This document shows positions 1 to 6,724 of a stretch of DNA of 9,320 nucleotides, in pieces; within the stretch, counting starts at the first letter, position 1; each line of letters begins with the position of its first letter. The translations under genes were made by a program, and so were the position numbers. The notes beneath the pieces are model-generated. The model had not been told where the DNA came from and ran no database searches. It saw only the letters and a list, made by a program, of their open reading frames with translations. Source of the DNA: Betaproteobacteria bacterium UBA931 (GTDB lineage Bacteria; Pseudomonadota; Gammaproteobacteria; Burkholderiales; Casimicrobiaceae); contig DBDN01000069.1 in NCBI GenBank assembly GCA_002293615.1, positions 797-10,116 on the forward strand. The letters are read 5' to 3'.

Positions 1-2
1 CG

Positions 3-491
3 CAACCGGAGCCGCGATCGTCGTCTGTTAAGCCGACTTTGCCGGTTATCGAAAAAAACAGGCCAAGGGAGAAATTGCCGCCTGTAGCTGAGAAGTCGGC
101 AATTCGGGAGAATCCTGTCGAGGTATTGCCGATATTTATTAAACCGGCACCATTGTTATCATCGGTAACGGCTGCGTCGGCGGTTGCGCCGGAGCCGCTT
201 GCTCCACCGAAAACAATTTCGATATCGGCGGTGCGTTACCGTAAAGCGCCGATACCGACATATCCCATGGCGTCAAAGCGTCTGGGGGAAACGGGGGAAA
301 CGCTGGTGCGCGTATTGATTGATCAGGAAGGTGTGGCGCAGCGTTGGGTTATTGAACAGTCTTCGGGATATGAGCGGCTGGACGAGGCGGCGATTGCATC
401 GATCAGGGAAGCTTCTTTTTATCCTTATACGGAAAACGATACGCCGCTTTCGGCATGGGTGGTGATACCGATTTCTTTTAATCTGAGATGA
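3..491 (+). CDS. tonB: Energy transducer TonB, C-terminal part (5' end outside window)
   Basis: The frame is open from base 3 with no stop upstream, so the gene begins before the window; 162 residues are visible. The first ~75 visible residues are rich in Pro, Ala, Lys and Ser, the usual periplasm-spanning linker of TonB. The last ~90 residues are a TonB C-terminal domain: a YP motif, then KRLGETGETLVRVLID, a Gly turn, SSGYERLDEAAI, and an ending WVVIPISFNL. This domain contacts the TonB box of outer-membrane receptors and passes on energy from the inner-membrane proton motor. exbB starts 34 bases downstream and exbD follows, so the three form one operon and one complex. A TTG at 39 is in frame but lies inside the linker and is not a credible start. 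The N-terminal membrane anchor is not visible. No TonB-dependent receptor is in the window, so the substrate is unknown. Confidence 0.88.
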   Translation, partial: QPEPRSSSVKPTLPVIEKNRPREKLPPVAEKSAIRENPVEVLPIFIKPAPLLSSVTAASAVAPEPLAPPKTISISAVRYRKAPIPTYPMASKRLGETGETLVRVLIDQEGVAQRWVIEQSSGYERLDEAAIASIREASFYPYTENDTPLSAWVVIPISFNLR

Positions 492-512
492 GCACTGAAA
501 AGCTGTTTCGTT

Positions 513-520
513 AAAGGAGG
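513..520 (+). promoter_or_regulatory. Strong ribosome binding site of exbB
   Basis: AAAGGAGG lies 5 nt before the exbB ATG. It is a near-perfect Shine-Dalgarno match and fixes the start at 526. It is clearly stronger than the sites of the neighbouring genes, which suits the known excess of ExbB over TonB and ExbD in such complexes (an inference). Confidence 0.85.
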
Positions 521-525
521 CGAGC

Positions 526-1269
526 ATGAGCGAAGCTGAATCTGCGTTGGGTTTTGCCCATTTTATTGTGCAAACAGACGGCGTGGGTAAAACCATATTG
601 ATCATTTTGCTGTTGATGTCGGTCATCTCCTGGGGATTGATTTTTATCAAGGGATTATCCGGCTTTTTGCGCAACAGCCGCAGCAAACGCTTTTTGAACT
701 TCTTCTGGAACGCGTCTTCAATCGATGTGGTTTCGGATGAGATCAGCGCGCATGGCGTGCGTTGTCCTTTTTCTCATTTGACCGCGCACGCGATCCAGGC
801 GCAGCGCCATCACGCACGGGTCGGGGCAAAGCTCGAAGAAGCGGGTGGTCCGCAGGATTTTTTGACGCGTACCATGCGCAAAGTCCTTGATGAGGACACA
901 ACGCGATGTGAAAGCGGCTTGACGATATTGGCGACGATCGGTTCGACGGCGCCGTTTGTCGGACTTTTTGGCACGGTATGGGGGGTGTACCACGCTCTGG
1001 TCAATATTGGCATGAGCGGTGCCGGTACGCTCGATAAAGTCGCCGGGCCGGTCGGAGAGGCGCTGATCATGACCGGGCTTGGTTTGGCGGTCGCGATTCC
1101 GGCGGTAATCGGTTATAACTGGCTCACACGCAGCAATCGCGTGTTTCTGGCACAGTTGGATTCTTTTGCTTATGATTTGTTTACCGTTTTAACAACAGGT
1201 CATGCGTTAACGGCAAAACCGCCAAACGTGAAACCGTTGCAGTCGTTGCAGAAATCGTCGGCAGCATGA
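526..1269 (+). CDS. exbB: ExbB: MotA/TolQ/ExbB-family proton channel subunit
   Basis: The 247-residue protein has the ExbB layout: a short N-terminus, a first membrane helix at about 21-43, a cytoplasmic domain at about 44-128, then helices at about 130-155 and 175-198. The family signature GSTAPFVGLFGTVWGVYHAL (139-158) is present, as is GEALIMTGLGLAVAIPAVIGYN in the third helix. The latter includes the channel-lining Glu (E178) and Thr residues. ExbB multimerises around ExbD in the inner membrane and uses the proton gradient to drive TonB. TolQ is the closest alternative, but the neighbouring tonB and the absence of tolA, tolB or pal favour ExbB. The start is set by a strong ribosome binding site. 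exbD follows after 9 nt, which implies co-translation. Confidence 0.93.
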   Translation: MSEAESALGFAHFIVQTDGVGKTILIILLLMSVISWGLIFIKGLSGFLRNSRSKRFLNFFWNASSIDVVSDEISAHGVRCPFSHLTAHAIQAQRHHARVGAKLEEAGGPQDFLTRTMRKVLDEDTTRCESGLTILATIGSTAPFVGLFGTVWGVYHALVNIGMSGAGTLDKVAGPVGEALIMTGLGLAVAIPAVIGYNWLTRSNRVFLAQLDSFAYDLFTVLTTGHALTAKPPNVKPLQSLQKSSAA

Positions 1270-1278
1270 TCGGGAACA

Positions 1279-1695
1279 ATGATGGCTTTCGGGCAATTTG
1301 AAAAAACAGCGCAAGCGCCGATGGCGGAAATCAATATGGTGCCGCTGATTGACGTAATGTTGGTATTGCTGGTGATTTTTATCGTCACCGCGCCGTTGCT
1401 GACGCACGCGGTAAAACTCGATCTTCCCAAAGCAAGCGCCTCGATAAATGAGTCAAAGGTAGATAAAATCGAATTTGCCATTGATGCTGAAGGCACGCTT
1501 TACTGGAACGGCGAAAGCATTGACCGTGAAGAAGCGAAGCGCCGTTTTGATGTCGAAAGCCGGCGTGAGCCGCAGCCGGAAATTCATATGCGTGTCGACG
1601 AAAGCGTTGCCTATAAATTTGTTGCGCAGACGATGGCGGACGCTTCTTCCGCCGGGTTGACGAGGATTGGTTTTATCAGTTCGCCTGAAGAATAA
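1279..1695 (+). CDS. exbD: ExbD: biopolymer transport protein, TonB motor subunit
   Basis: The protein has 138 residues, a normal length for ExbD. It has a short cytoplasmic N-terminus, one membrane helix at about 23-43 and a periplasmic domain. The signature AEINMVPLIDVMLVLLVIF (16-34) includes Asp25, which matches the essential proton-carrying Asp of E. coli ExbD. The periplasmic part includes IHMRVDESVAYKFVAQTMADASSAGLTRIGF, typical of the ExbD/TolR domain. It starts 9 nt after exbB with only a weak GGGA ahead, so translation is probably coupled to exbB. Two ATG codons are adjacent (1279 and 1282) and either could be used. TolR is the alternative; the context argues for ExbD. Confidence 0.92.
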   Translation: MMAFGQFEKTAQAPMAEINMVPLIDVMLVLLVIFIVTAPLLTHAVKLDLPKASASINESKVDKIEFAIDAEGTLYWNGESIDREEAKRRFDVESRREPQPEIHMRVDESVAYKFVAQTMADASSAGLTRIGFISSPEE

Positions 1696-1717
1696 GCGGG
1701 AAACAATTTACGGAAAA

Positions 1718-1743
1718 CAAAAAGCCGCATTTGCGGCTTTTTG
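1718..1743. terminator. Bidirectional intrinsic terminator between exbD and rne
   Basis: The sequence is a perfect inverted repeat: CAAAAAGCCGC, loop ATTT, GCGGCTTTTTG. The GC core of 5 bp is flanked by an A-run on one side and a T-run on the other, so it reads as GC hairpin plus U-tract in both directions. It lies 23 nt after the exbD stop and 30 nt after the rne stop and would serve both convergent genes. Confidence 0.9.
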
Positions 1744-1772
1744 TTCGGAAAAGAATAAAGAACCCATCGAGA

Positions 1773-4373
1773 TCAATCGTGTTTGGTTTCCACCATCTGC
1801 AACGGTTCCTCCTGGATCACGGCACGCGGCGGGCGCGTCCGTTTTGGATGGGGGCGTGTTGATTCTTCTTCTTGCGGTATCAATGCCGCGGCTTTGGTTT
1901 CTACTAATTGCAAGCCGCTTTTCTCAAGATCGGGCGGTGTTAATGGCGCCGGCGGTTTTGCCCGAGCGGCAGAAGCGGTATCCTTTTCACGGGTTTTAGT
2001 GACCGGCGCCACGGAGGCGGTCGCATCGTTGTTTACTTCAACCTTGTCCGCTTTCTGTTTATACGTCGATGGTGCTGATGGTTGCGGCGGTTCGACCGTT
2101 TTTTCAGGTGCAATTTCTTGTGTGCCGCTTTCAATACGAACTTCGCTGACCGGTTTCATGGCCGTACCGGTCGTCGGAATTGCAGGCAGATGCCTGGCGT
2201 CAATAAGGTTTTCTTCGCTTGTCGTCTCGGTTTTTTCCGTGGAGGAGCGGCGGCTGCGTCCCATCCGATTGCCGCGCGGGCCGCGACGACGACGGGAGCG
2301 CTCTTCGGTTTCGACACCAGCCGCTGCCGTGGTTTCGAGTATCGGTGCTTCTGAAATGGTGACGGTTGCTTCTTCGACCGCAAGCGATTGAGTATTATCG
2401 TTTGCCAAAGCTTCGGCATGATCGTCATGATGCCGGCGGGCATTCTCTTTTCTATCGGAGGAAGGCTGTTTGCCATGACGCGGGGCGTTATCGCGTTCAT
2501 TACGGCGACGGTCCTCATTGCGTGGCGACGGCGCATCCGTACGTTTACGTTCATTGTTGTCGCGTGGCGATTTTTTCTCGGAGCGTCGTTCGGAGTTTTC
2601 AATACGGCGATTGTCTTCTCGGTTGCGATTGCTGTTGCGTCCCTTGCGTTCATCCTGACGGTTGCGGCTATTTCTCCGGTCGTTCTTCCGGGCGCTTTCT
2701 TTCGAGGGTTCGGCGATATCTTGACGGAACCATGCCGCAAAGCGCGACCACAGTGAAGGTTTCTCCGTTTGCGGACGAATATCGTGCGTAATTCCTTTGA
2801 CTTTCGCCTCTTGGCGAACCTCTTTGGCTTCTTCTTTCTTCTCTTTGACGATATCCGGCTCTTTGGGCGGCTCGGCGCGTTCAAATGAAAGCATGCTTTC
2901 GTTACTGCTGTTAAGGTCTTCGTAACGCAGGCGCTCAACCGAGAACGACGGCGTTTCGAGGTGGCGGTTCGGCACCAGTAAAATATTGACTTTAAAACGC
3001 GATTCAATGGCAAAAACATCATTGCGTTTTTCGTTAAGCAGGAACGTAGCGACCTCCACCGGCACCTGCGCAACGACTTGCGCCGTGTTTTCTTTCATCG
3101 CCTCCTCTTGAAGAAGGCGCAGGATATGCAATGCCGTGGATTCCGTGCCGCGGATATGGCCAAGCCCATGGCAGCGCGGGCAGGTAATGTGTGCGGATTC
3201 CGCCAAAGCGGGGCGCAGGCGCTGGCGTGAAAGTTCCAGCAAGCCAAAGCGGGAAATGCGGCTGATCTGCACGCGGGCGCGATCGTCGCGCAATGCGTCT
3301 TGCAAACATTCTTCAACAGCACGCTGGTTTTTACTGCTTTCCATGTCGATAAAGTCAATCACCACCAGACCGCCTAAATCGCGCAGGCGCAACTGGCGCG
3401 CCACTTCTTCGGCGGCCTCAAGATTGGTTTGCAACGCGGTGGCCTCAATATCGAAACCGCGCGTCGCCCGGGCCGAATTGACGTCGATGGCGGTCAGCGC
3501 TTCGGTGTGATCGATGACAATCGCGCCGCCGGACGGCAAAGGAACTTCGCGGTTATAGGCCGATTCGATTTGGTGTTCAATCTGGAAACGCGAGAAAAGC
3601 GGGACGTTGTCGCGATAAAGCTTGACGTTCTTGATATTGTTCGGCAACACATGACTGACGAACTGTTGTGCCTGTTCAAAGATGCTTTCGGTATCGATCA
3701 GGATTTCGCCGATGTCCGGCTTGTAATAATCGCGGATGGCGCGGATCACGAGCGAGGACTCCTGATAAATGAGATAAGCGCCTTTTTGCAATTGCGCGGC
3801 ATCTTCAATCGCTTTCCACAGTTGCAGCAGATAATTCAAGTCCCACTGCAATTCTTCTTCGTTGCGTCCGATGCCGGCGGTGCGGGCGATGATACTCATG
3901 CCTTTGGGCACATCAAGTTTACCCAAGAGATCGCGCAATTCGTTGCGTTCTTCGCCTTCAATGCGACGGGAAACGCCGCCGCCGCGCGGATTGTTTGGCA
4001 TCAGCACCAGATAACGTCCGGCAAGCGAAATGTATGAGGTCAACGCGGCGCCTTTATTGCCGCGCTCGTCTTTATCGACTTGAACGATCAGCTCCTGACC
4101 TTCTTTGAGATGATCCTGGATTTTGCCCTCGTTAATGCCAACGGCTTGACGCGAAATTTCCTTGAACGGCAGAAAACCGTGGCGTTCCGCGCCGTAATCG
4201 ACAAAGCAAGCTTCCAGAGATGGTTCGATACGGGTGACAACGCCTTTATAAATATTGGATTTGCGTTGTTCTTTGGTAGCGGATTCAATGTCAAGGTCAA
4301 CCAGTTTCTGGCCATCGACAATCGCCACGCGCAATTCTTCCGCCTGCGTGGCATTAAACAACATTCGTTTCAT
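1773..4373 (-). CDS. rne: Ribonuclease E (degradosome endoribonuclease)
   Basis: The 866-residue endoribonuclease starts mRNA decay and processes rRNA and tRNA precursors. It begins MKRMLFNATQAEELRVAIVDG, nearly as in E. coli. An S1 RNA-binding domain (about 35-120) is followed by the 5'-sensor region with RTAG (164-167) and a DNase I-like catalytic domain. The Mg-binding aspartates correspond to E. coli D303 and D346: D297 in AIDVNSARATRG and D340 in VVIDFIDM. The Zn-link Cys pair CPRC is at 398-401. After about residue 500 the chain is low-complexity and charged. It holds an aromatic amphipathic segment (539-553), an Arg/Asn/Asp-rich block (about 561-650), an RRRRGPRGNRMGRSRRSS patch and two LQxVETK motifs near the end. 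At 866 residues it is shorter than the E. coli protein (1061) because of the tail. RNase G is excluded by this tail. An AGAGGA site 6 nt before the ATG supports the start. Confidence 0.98.
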   Translation of the reverse strand: MKRMLFNATQAEELRVAIVDGQKLVDLDIESATKEQRKSNIYKGVVTRIEPSLEACFVDYGAERHGFLPFKEISRQAVGINEGKIQDHLKEGQELIVQVDKDERGNKGAALTSYISLAGRYLVLMPNNPRGGGVSRRIEGEERNELRDLLGKLDVPKGMSIIARTAGIGRNEEELQWDLNYLLQLWKAIEDAAQLQKGAYLIYQESSLVIRAIRDYYKPDIGEILIDTESIFEQAQQFVSHVLPNNIKNVKLYRDNVPLFSRFQIEHQIESAYNREVPLPSGGAIVIDHTEALTAIDVNSARATRGFDIEATALQTNLEAAEEVARQLRLRDLGGLVVIDFIDMESSKNQRAVEECLQDALRDDRARVQISRISRFGLLELSRQRLRPALAESAHITCPRCHGLGHIRGTESTALHILRLLQEEAMKENTAQVVAQVPVEVATFLLNEKRNDVFAIESRFKVNILLVPNRHLETPSFSVERLRYEDLNSSNESMLSFERAEPPKEPDIVKEKKEEAKEVRQEAKVKGITHDIRPQTEKPSLWSRFAAWFRQDIAEPSKESARKNDRRNSRNRQDERKGRNSNRNREDNRRIENSERRSEKKSPRDNNERKRTDAPSPRNEDRRRNERDNAPRHGKQPSSDRKENARRHHDDHAEALANDNTQSLAVEEATVTISEAPILETTAAAGVETEERSRRRRGPRGNRMGRSRRSSTEKTETTSEENLIDARHLPAIPTTGTAMKPVSEVRIESGTQEIAPEKTVEPPQPSAPSTYKQKADKVEVNNDATASVAPVTKTREKDTASAARAKPPAPLTPPDLEKSGLQLVETKAAALIPQEEESTRPHPKRTRPPRAVIQEEPLQMVETKHD

Positions 4374-4379
4374 GAATAT

Positions 4380-4402
4380 TCCTCTGGCGCATCAAACACC
4401 AG
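4380..4402 (-). promoter_or_regulatory. rne ribosome binding site overlapped by a hairpin
   Basis: On the minus strand AGAGGA (4380-4385) lies 6 nt before the rne ATG. Just upstream, CTGGTG (4397-4402) can pair with CGCCAG (4384-4389) around a 7-nt loop, giving six pairs with one G-U. The 3' arm takes in the first two bases of the binding site. This could modulate initiation, which fits the known autoregulation of rne through its 5' leader in E. coli. The pairing is seen in the sequence; the role is inferred. Confidence 0.5.
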
Positions 4403-4416
4403 ACATCGGGAAACTC

Positions 4417-4440
4417 AACGTATTAAAAGAGCAATACGTT
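4417..4440 (-). other. Perfect 8-bp hairpin in the rne leader
   Basis: On the minus strand AACGTATT and AATACGTT are exact inverted copies around the 8-nt loop GCTCTTTT. The hairpin ends 43 nt before the rne start codon. It has no T-run after it that would suit a terminator. An AU-rich loop and stem of this kind is a plausible RNase E recognition element in the leader of its own mRNA. That role is inferred from E. coli, where leader hairpins mediate feedback; sequence homology to those hairpins cannot be shown here. Confidence 0.55.
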
Positions 4441-5040
4441 CAGGCATGGCACGCGCAGGCGTTAACCCGGCGGTAGAGAACAGCGTAAAAAATACCGGGC
4501 GGTTGGCCCGTCAGTTGGTAAGGTCTGTGAAAGCGCATAATGGTTTTTCATTGTCACGTATTCAGTGATGCTGCTTCAAACTCAATCATTCAACCTTATT
4601 CAAAAAGCACGTTAACGCTATTTCAAAAACGCAACGGCCTTAAAAAACCATTGTGTTGTGTTCTCTTGCCACGCGAACAGTTTTCCAAAGTCGGCAAATA
4701 TGCGCGTGTTTTAATTCGTTTATCCGGGGAAGCTGCCTGTGTACCAAGGCTTTGCGGCGGCGGCGCTGCTTCAGGTATGACGACGGTTTCCCGTCTCACG
4801 TGGCATACCGGCATTCGCGGGCAACAATACGCAAAGAAAGTAAATAACCAGGTAGCAGACTGGCAAAGCTTCCATTAATATCGCTCTTTTCACGGCTTTC
4901 CACTTGGAAGAACACGACGGCGGCGATGGCCGCGACTTTTAGGTAAGCGCCGGAGTCCAGGCATATCGGCATTTTGCCGAAGAGTCATATTTTGGCCTGT
5001 GCCCGCAAGCTTCACCGAGTCAGGCTGTAATTATAAGGAA

Positions 5041-6036
5041 ATGAAGGACTTAAGCAAGGACTTTGTGCGCCATATCACTATCGACGACGCCTCTGTTGGG
5101 CAGCGTGTCGATAATTTCTTACGCAAGCAGCTCAAAGGCGTACCCATCAGTCATCTTTATCGGATCATGCGCTCCGGCGAAGTGCGCGTCAATGGCGGCA
5201 GAACGAAGCCGGACGATCATCTGGCGCTTGGCGATATTGTGCGTATTCCGCCGTTACGCCTACCGGCGCGGCTGGCGGAAAAACGCGTGCCGTCCCCATT
5301 AATGCGATCGGCATTGCTTCGCGCGGATGTACCCGACATCCTTTTTGAAGACGATTTTCTGATCGCGATCAACAAGCCGTCCGGTTTGGCGGTACACGGC
5401 GGCAGCGGTGTTTCCTTCGGCGTGATCGAGCAATTGCGCGCGCAAAGGCCGGAATTGCGTTTCATTGAATTGGTGCATCGGCTGGATCGCGATACTTCCG
5501 GCGTATTGCTGTTGGCAAAAAAGCGTTCCGTGTTGACTGCGTTGCACGGCATCTGGCGCGACGGCAAGGTGGCCAAACATTACGACGTTTTGGTCAAGGG
5601 CGTTTGGCGCGATGAAAAGCGAAAGGTCGTTGCGCCGCTTTTGCGTTATCTGGACCATCGCGGCGAACGGCGCGTACGCGTCAGCGATGAAGGGCAAGCT
5701 GCGCACACCGTTTTTTATCGGCAGAAAGTCTGGAAGTCCACCGTGCCGCCGCAATCGCTGCTGCGCGCCGAACTCTTGACTGGGCGAACGCATCAAATTC
5801 GCGTCCATCTAACGCACTTGGGGTTTCCGCTTGCCGGCGACGACAAATACGGCGATTTTGCCTGGAATCGCGCATTGGCGGCACAAGGGTTACCGCGCAT
5901 GTTTTTGCATGCGCGCGATCTTTCTTTTATTCATCCGCAGTCCGGCGAGGCATTGATGATCGAGGCGCCGCTTCCGAAATTGCTGGTTTCCTATCTTGCG
6001 CATCTTGACGCGCAGGAAACAACGGCTTTACGATGA
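5041..6036 (+). CDS. rluC: 23S rRNA pseudouridine synthase, RluC type
   Basis: The 331-residue RluA-family enzyme isomerises uridine to pseudouridine in 23S rRNA; E. coli RluC acts at 955, 2504 and 2580. An N-terminal S4 RNA-binding domain (about 21-70; GQRVDNFLRKQLKGVPISHLYRIMRSGEVRVNGGR) precedes the catalytic domain. Motifs are INKPSGLAVHGG (110-121), HRLDRDTSGVLLLAKK (146-161, catalytic Asp149) and LLTGRTHQIRVHL (245-257). Similarity to E. coli RluC is high along the whole length, and the divergent position next to rne is the same as in E. coli, which favours RluC over RluD or RluA. The start is uncertain. ATG 5041 has AAGGA only 1 nt away. GTG 5065 has AAGGA 4 nt upstream. GTG 4999 has no good site. 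The stop overlaps the next start by 4 nt (ATGA). Confidence 0.93.
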   Translation: MKDLSKDFVRHITIDDASVGQRVDNFLRKQLKGVPISHLYRIMRSGEVRVNGGRTKPDDHLALGDIVRIPPLRLPARLAEKRVPSPLMRSALLRADVPDILFEDDFLIAINKPSGLAVHGGSGVSFGVIEQLRAQRPELRFIELVHRLDRDTSGVLLLAKKRSVLTALHGIWRDGKVAKHYDVLVKGVWRDEKRKVVAPLLRYLDHRGERRVRVSDEGQAAHTVFYRQKVWKSTVPPQSLLRAELLTGRTHQIRVHLTHLGFPLAGDDKYGDFAWNRALAAQGLPRMFLHARDLSFIHPQSGEALMIEAPLPKLLVSYLAHLDAQETTALR

Positions 6037-6707
6037 AAGCGCCTTATTCTTTCACCCTGCTTGCCTTTGATTGGGACGGCACTATTGCCGATTCAGCGCA
6101 TCATATTGTCAACGCGGTACAGGCGGCTTACCGCGATATGGCCTTGCAGCCTCCCGATGACAGAGCCGCTCGTTATATTATCGGCTTGAAGCTCGACATC
6201 GCGTTTCGCACACTGTCTCCGACATTGCCCGACGATAAAATAGCGCAGATTGTGCAACGCTATCTGTTCCATTATCTGCAAAGCGACTCTGAAATCCCAT
6301 TGTTTTCCGGAATCCGCGAACTGCTCAATGAGCTAAAAACGCGCGGCTTTTGGCTTGCTGTGGCGACCGGAAAATCGCGTAAGGGATTGGATCGCATGTT
6401 GCGTCATTATCATCTGCTGCACGATTTTCACGCGACGCGCACGGCGGACGAGAGTTTTTCCAAGCCCAATCCGACGATGCTGTATGATTTAATGGACCGG
6501 TTGGGCGTGACCGCCGAACAAACATTGATGATTGGCGATACCACACACGATGTCTTGATGGCGCATAATGCGAGAACTGCGGCGTTGGCGGTTGCTTACG
6601 GCGCGCATGACGCGACAATTTTGCGTGACAGCGCACCGTTGGCAATGGTTCATTCAGTTGCCCAATTGCACGAATGGTTAAAAAACAATGTCAGCGATCC
6701 CACTTGA
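6033..6707 (+). CDS. HAD-superfamily phosphatase, phosphoglycolate phosphatase-like
   Basis: The 224-residue protein has all four HAD motifs: DWDGT (13-17, nucleophile Asp13 and acid/base Asp15), Thr112 in VATGKS, Lys144 in SKPNP, and GDTTHD (168-173) with the Mg-binding acids D169 and D173. A helical cap (about 20-85) lies between motifs I and II, as in subfamily IA enzymes such as Gph and PGMB. The expected activity is hydrolysis of a small phosphate ester in the cytoplasm. Phosphoglycolate is the usual annotation, but the substrate cannot be read from the sequence. The ATG overlaps the rluC stop as ATGA, so translation is coupled. A HAD gene at this place after rluC is common in betaproteobacteria, which says operon member rather than function. 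Confidence 0.9.
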   Translation: MKAPYSFTLLAFDWDGTIADSAHHIVNAVQAAYRDMALQPPDDRAARYIIGLKLDIAFRTLSPTLPDDKIAQIVQRYLFHYLQSDSEIPLFSGIRELLNELKTRGFWLAVATGKSRKGLDRMLRHYHLLHDFHATRTADESFSKPNPTMLYDLMDRLGVTAEQTLMIGDTTHDVLMAHNARTAALAVAYGAHDATILRDSAPLAMVHSVAQLHEWLKNNVSDPT

Positions 6708-6713
6708 TGAAAC

Positions 6714-6717
6714 AGGA
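6714..6717 (+). promoter_or_regulatory. Ribosome binding site that sets the sppA start
   Basis: AGGA lies 7 nt before ATG 6725. The upstream in-frame candidates lack a comparable site: ATG 6674 lies 33 nt inside the HAD gene, and ATG 6707 shares one base with its stop codon. This favours 6725. Confidence 0.55.
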
Positions 6718-6724
6718 AAAAACG

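Larger units (their letters stand above)
4374..5040. other. Long divergent intergenic region between rne and rluC
   Basis: No credible gene lies in these 667 bases; the open frames here have no recognisable domain or good start. The rne-proximal part holds the two hairpins listed separately and a third short one, CGGGC/GCCCG (4496-4510). Further out are a 5-bp stem with a GAAA loop on the minus strand (4782-4795) and, near rluC, TCGGCA-TTT-TGCCGA (4966-4980). The region must carry the start signals of both genes, but no clear sigma-70 promoter stands out. The best -10 match is an exact TATAAT on the minus strand at 5030-5035, with a poor -35. A long rne leader, as in E. coli (361 nt), would explain much of the length. 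Confidence 0.6.

Noticed and set aside
526..1695. TolQ-TolR instead of ExbB-ExbD
   Set aside because: The pair directly follows a TonB C-terminal domain and no tolA, tolB or pal gene is present.
1783..2391. 202-codon plus-strand frame antisense to the rne tail
   Set aside because: It has a Ser/Val/Ala-rich composition with no family features and mirrors the codon bias of rne on the other strand.
2156..3073. 305-codon open frame on the minus strand inside rne, in another frame
   Set aside because: It is rich in Arg, Lys, Met and Thr, has no domain, and lies over the Arg-rich RNase E tail, whose codon composition suppresses stops in the other frames.
3429..4037. 202-codon plus-strand frame antisense to the rne catalytic region
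   Set aside because: The underlying minus-strand sequence encodes the highly conserved RNase E core, so the antisense frame is a by-product.
4540..4878. 112-codon plus-strand frame in the rne-rluC gap
   Set aside because: It has no ribosome binding site, a mixed composition with no recognisable domain, and overlaps other equally unconvincing frames in the gap.
4999..5040. GTG 4999 as the rluC start
   Set aside because: No Shine-Dalgarno precedes it, and the added residues have no counterpart in E. coli RluC; the family N-terminus fits a start at 5041 or 5065.
6674..6724. Upstream in-frame ATGs at 6674 and 6707 for sppA
   Set aside because: ATG 6674 lies well inside the HAD gene and neither has a good ribosome binding site; ATG 6725 has AGGA at 7 nt.
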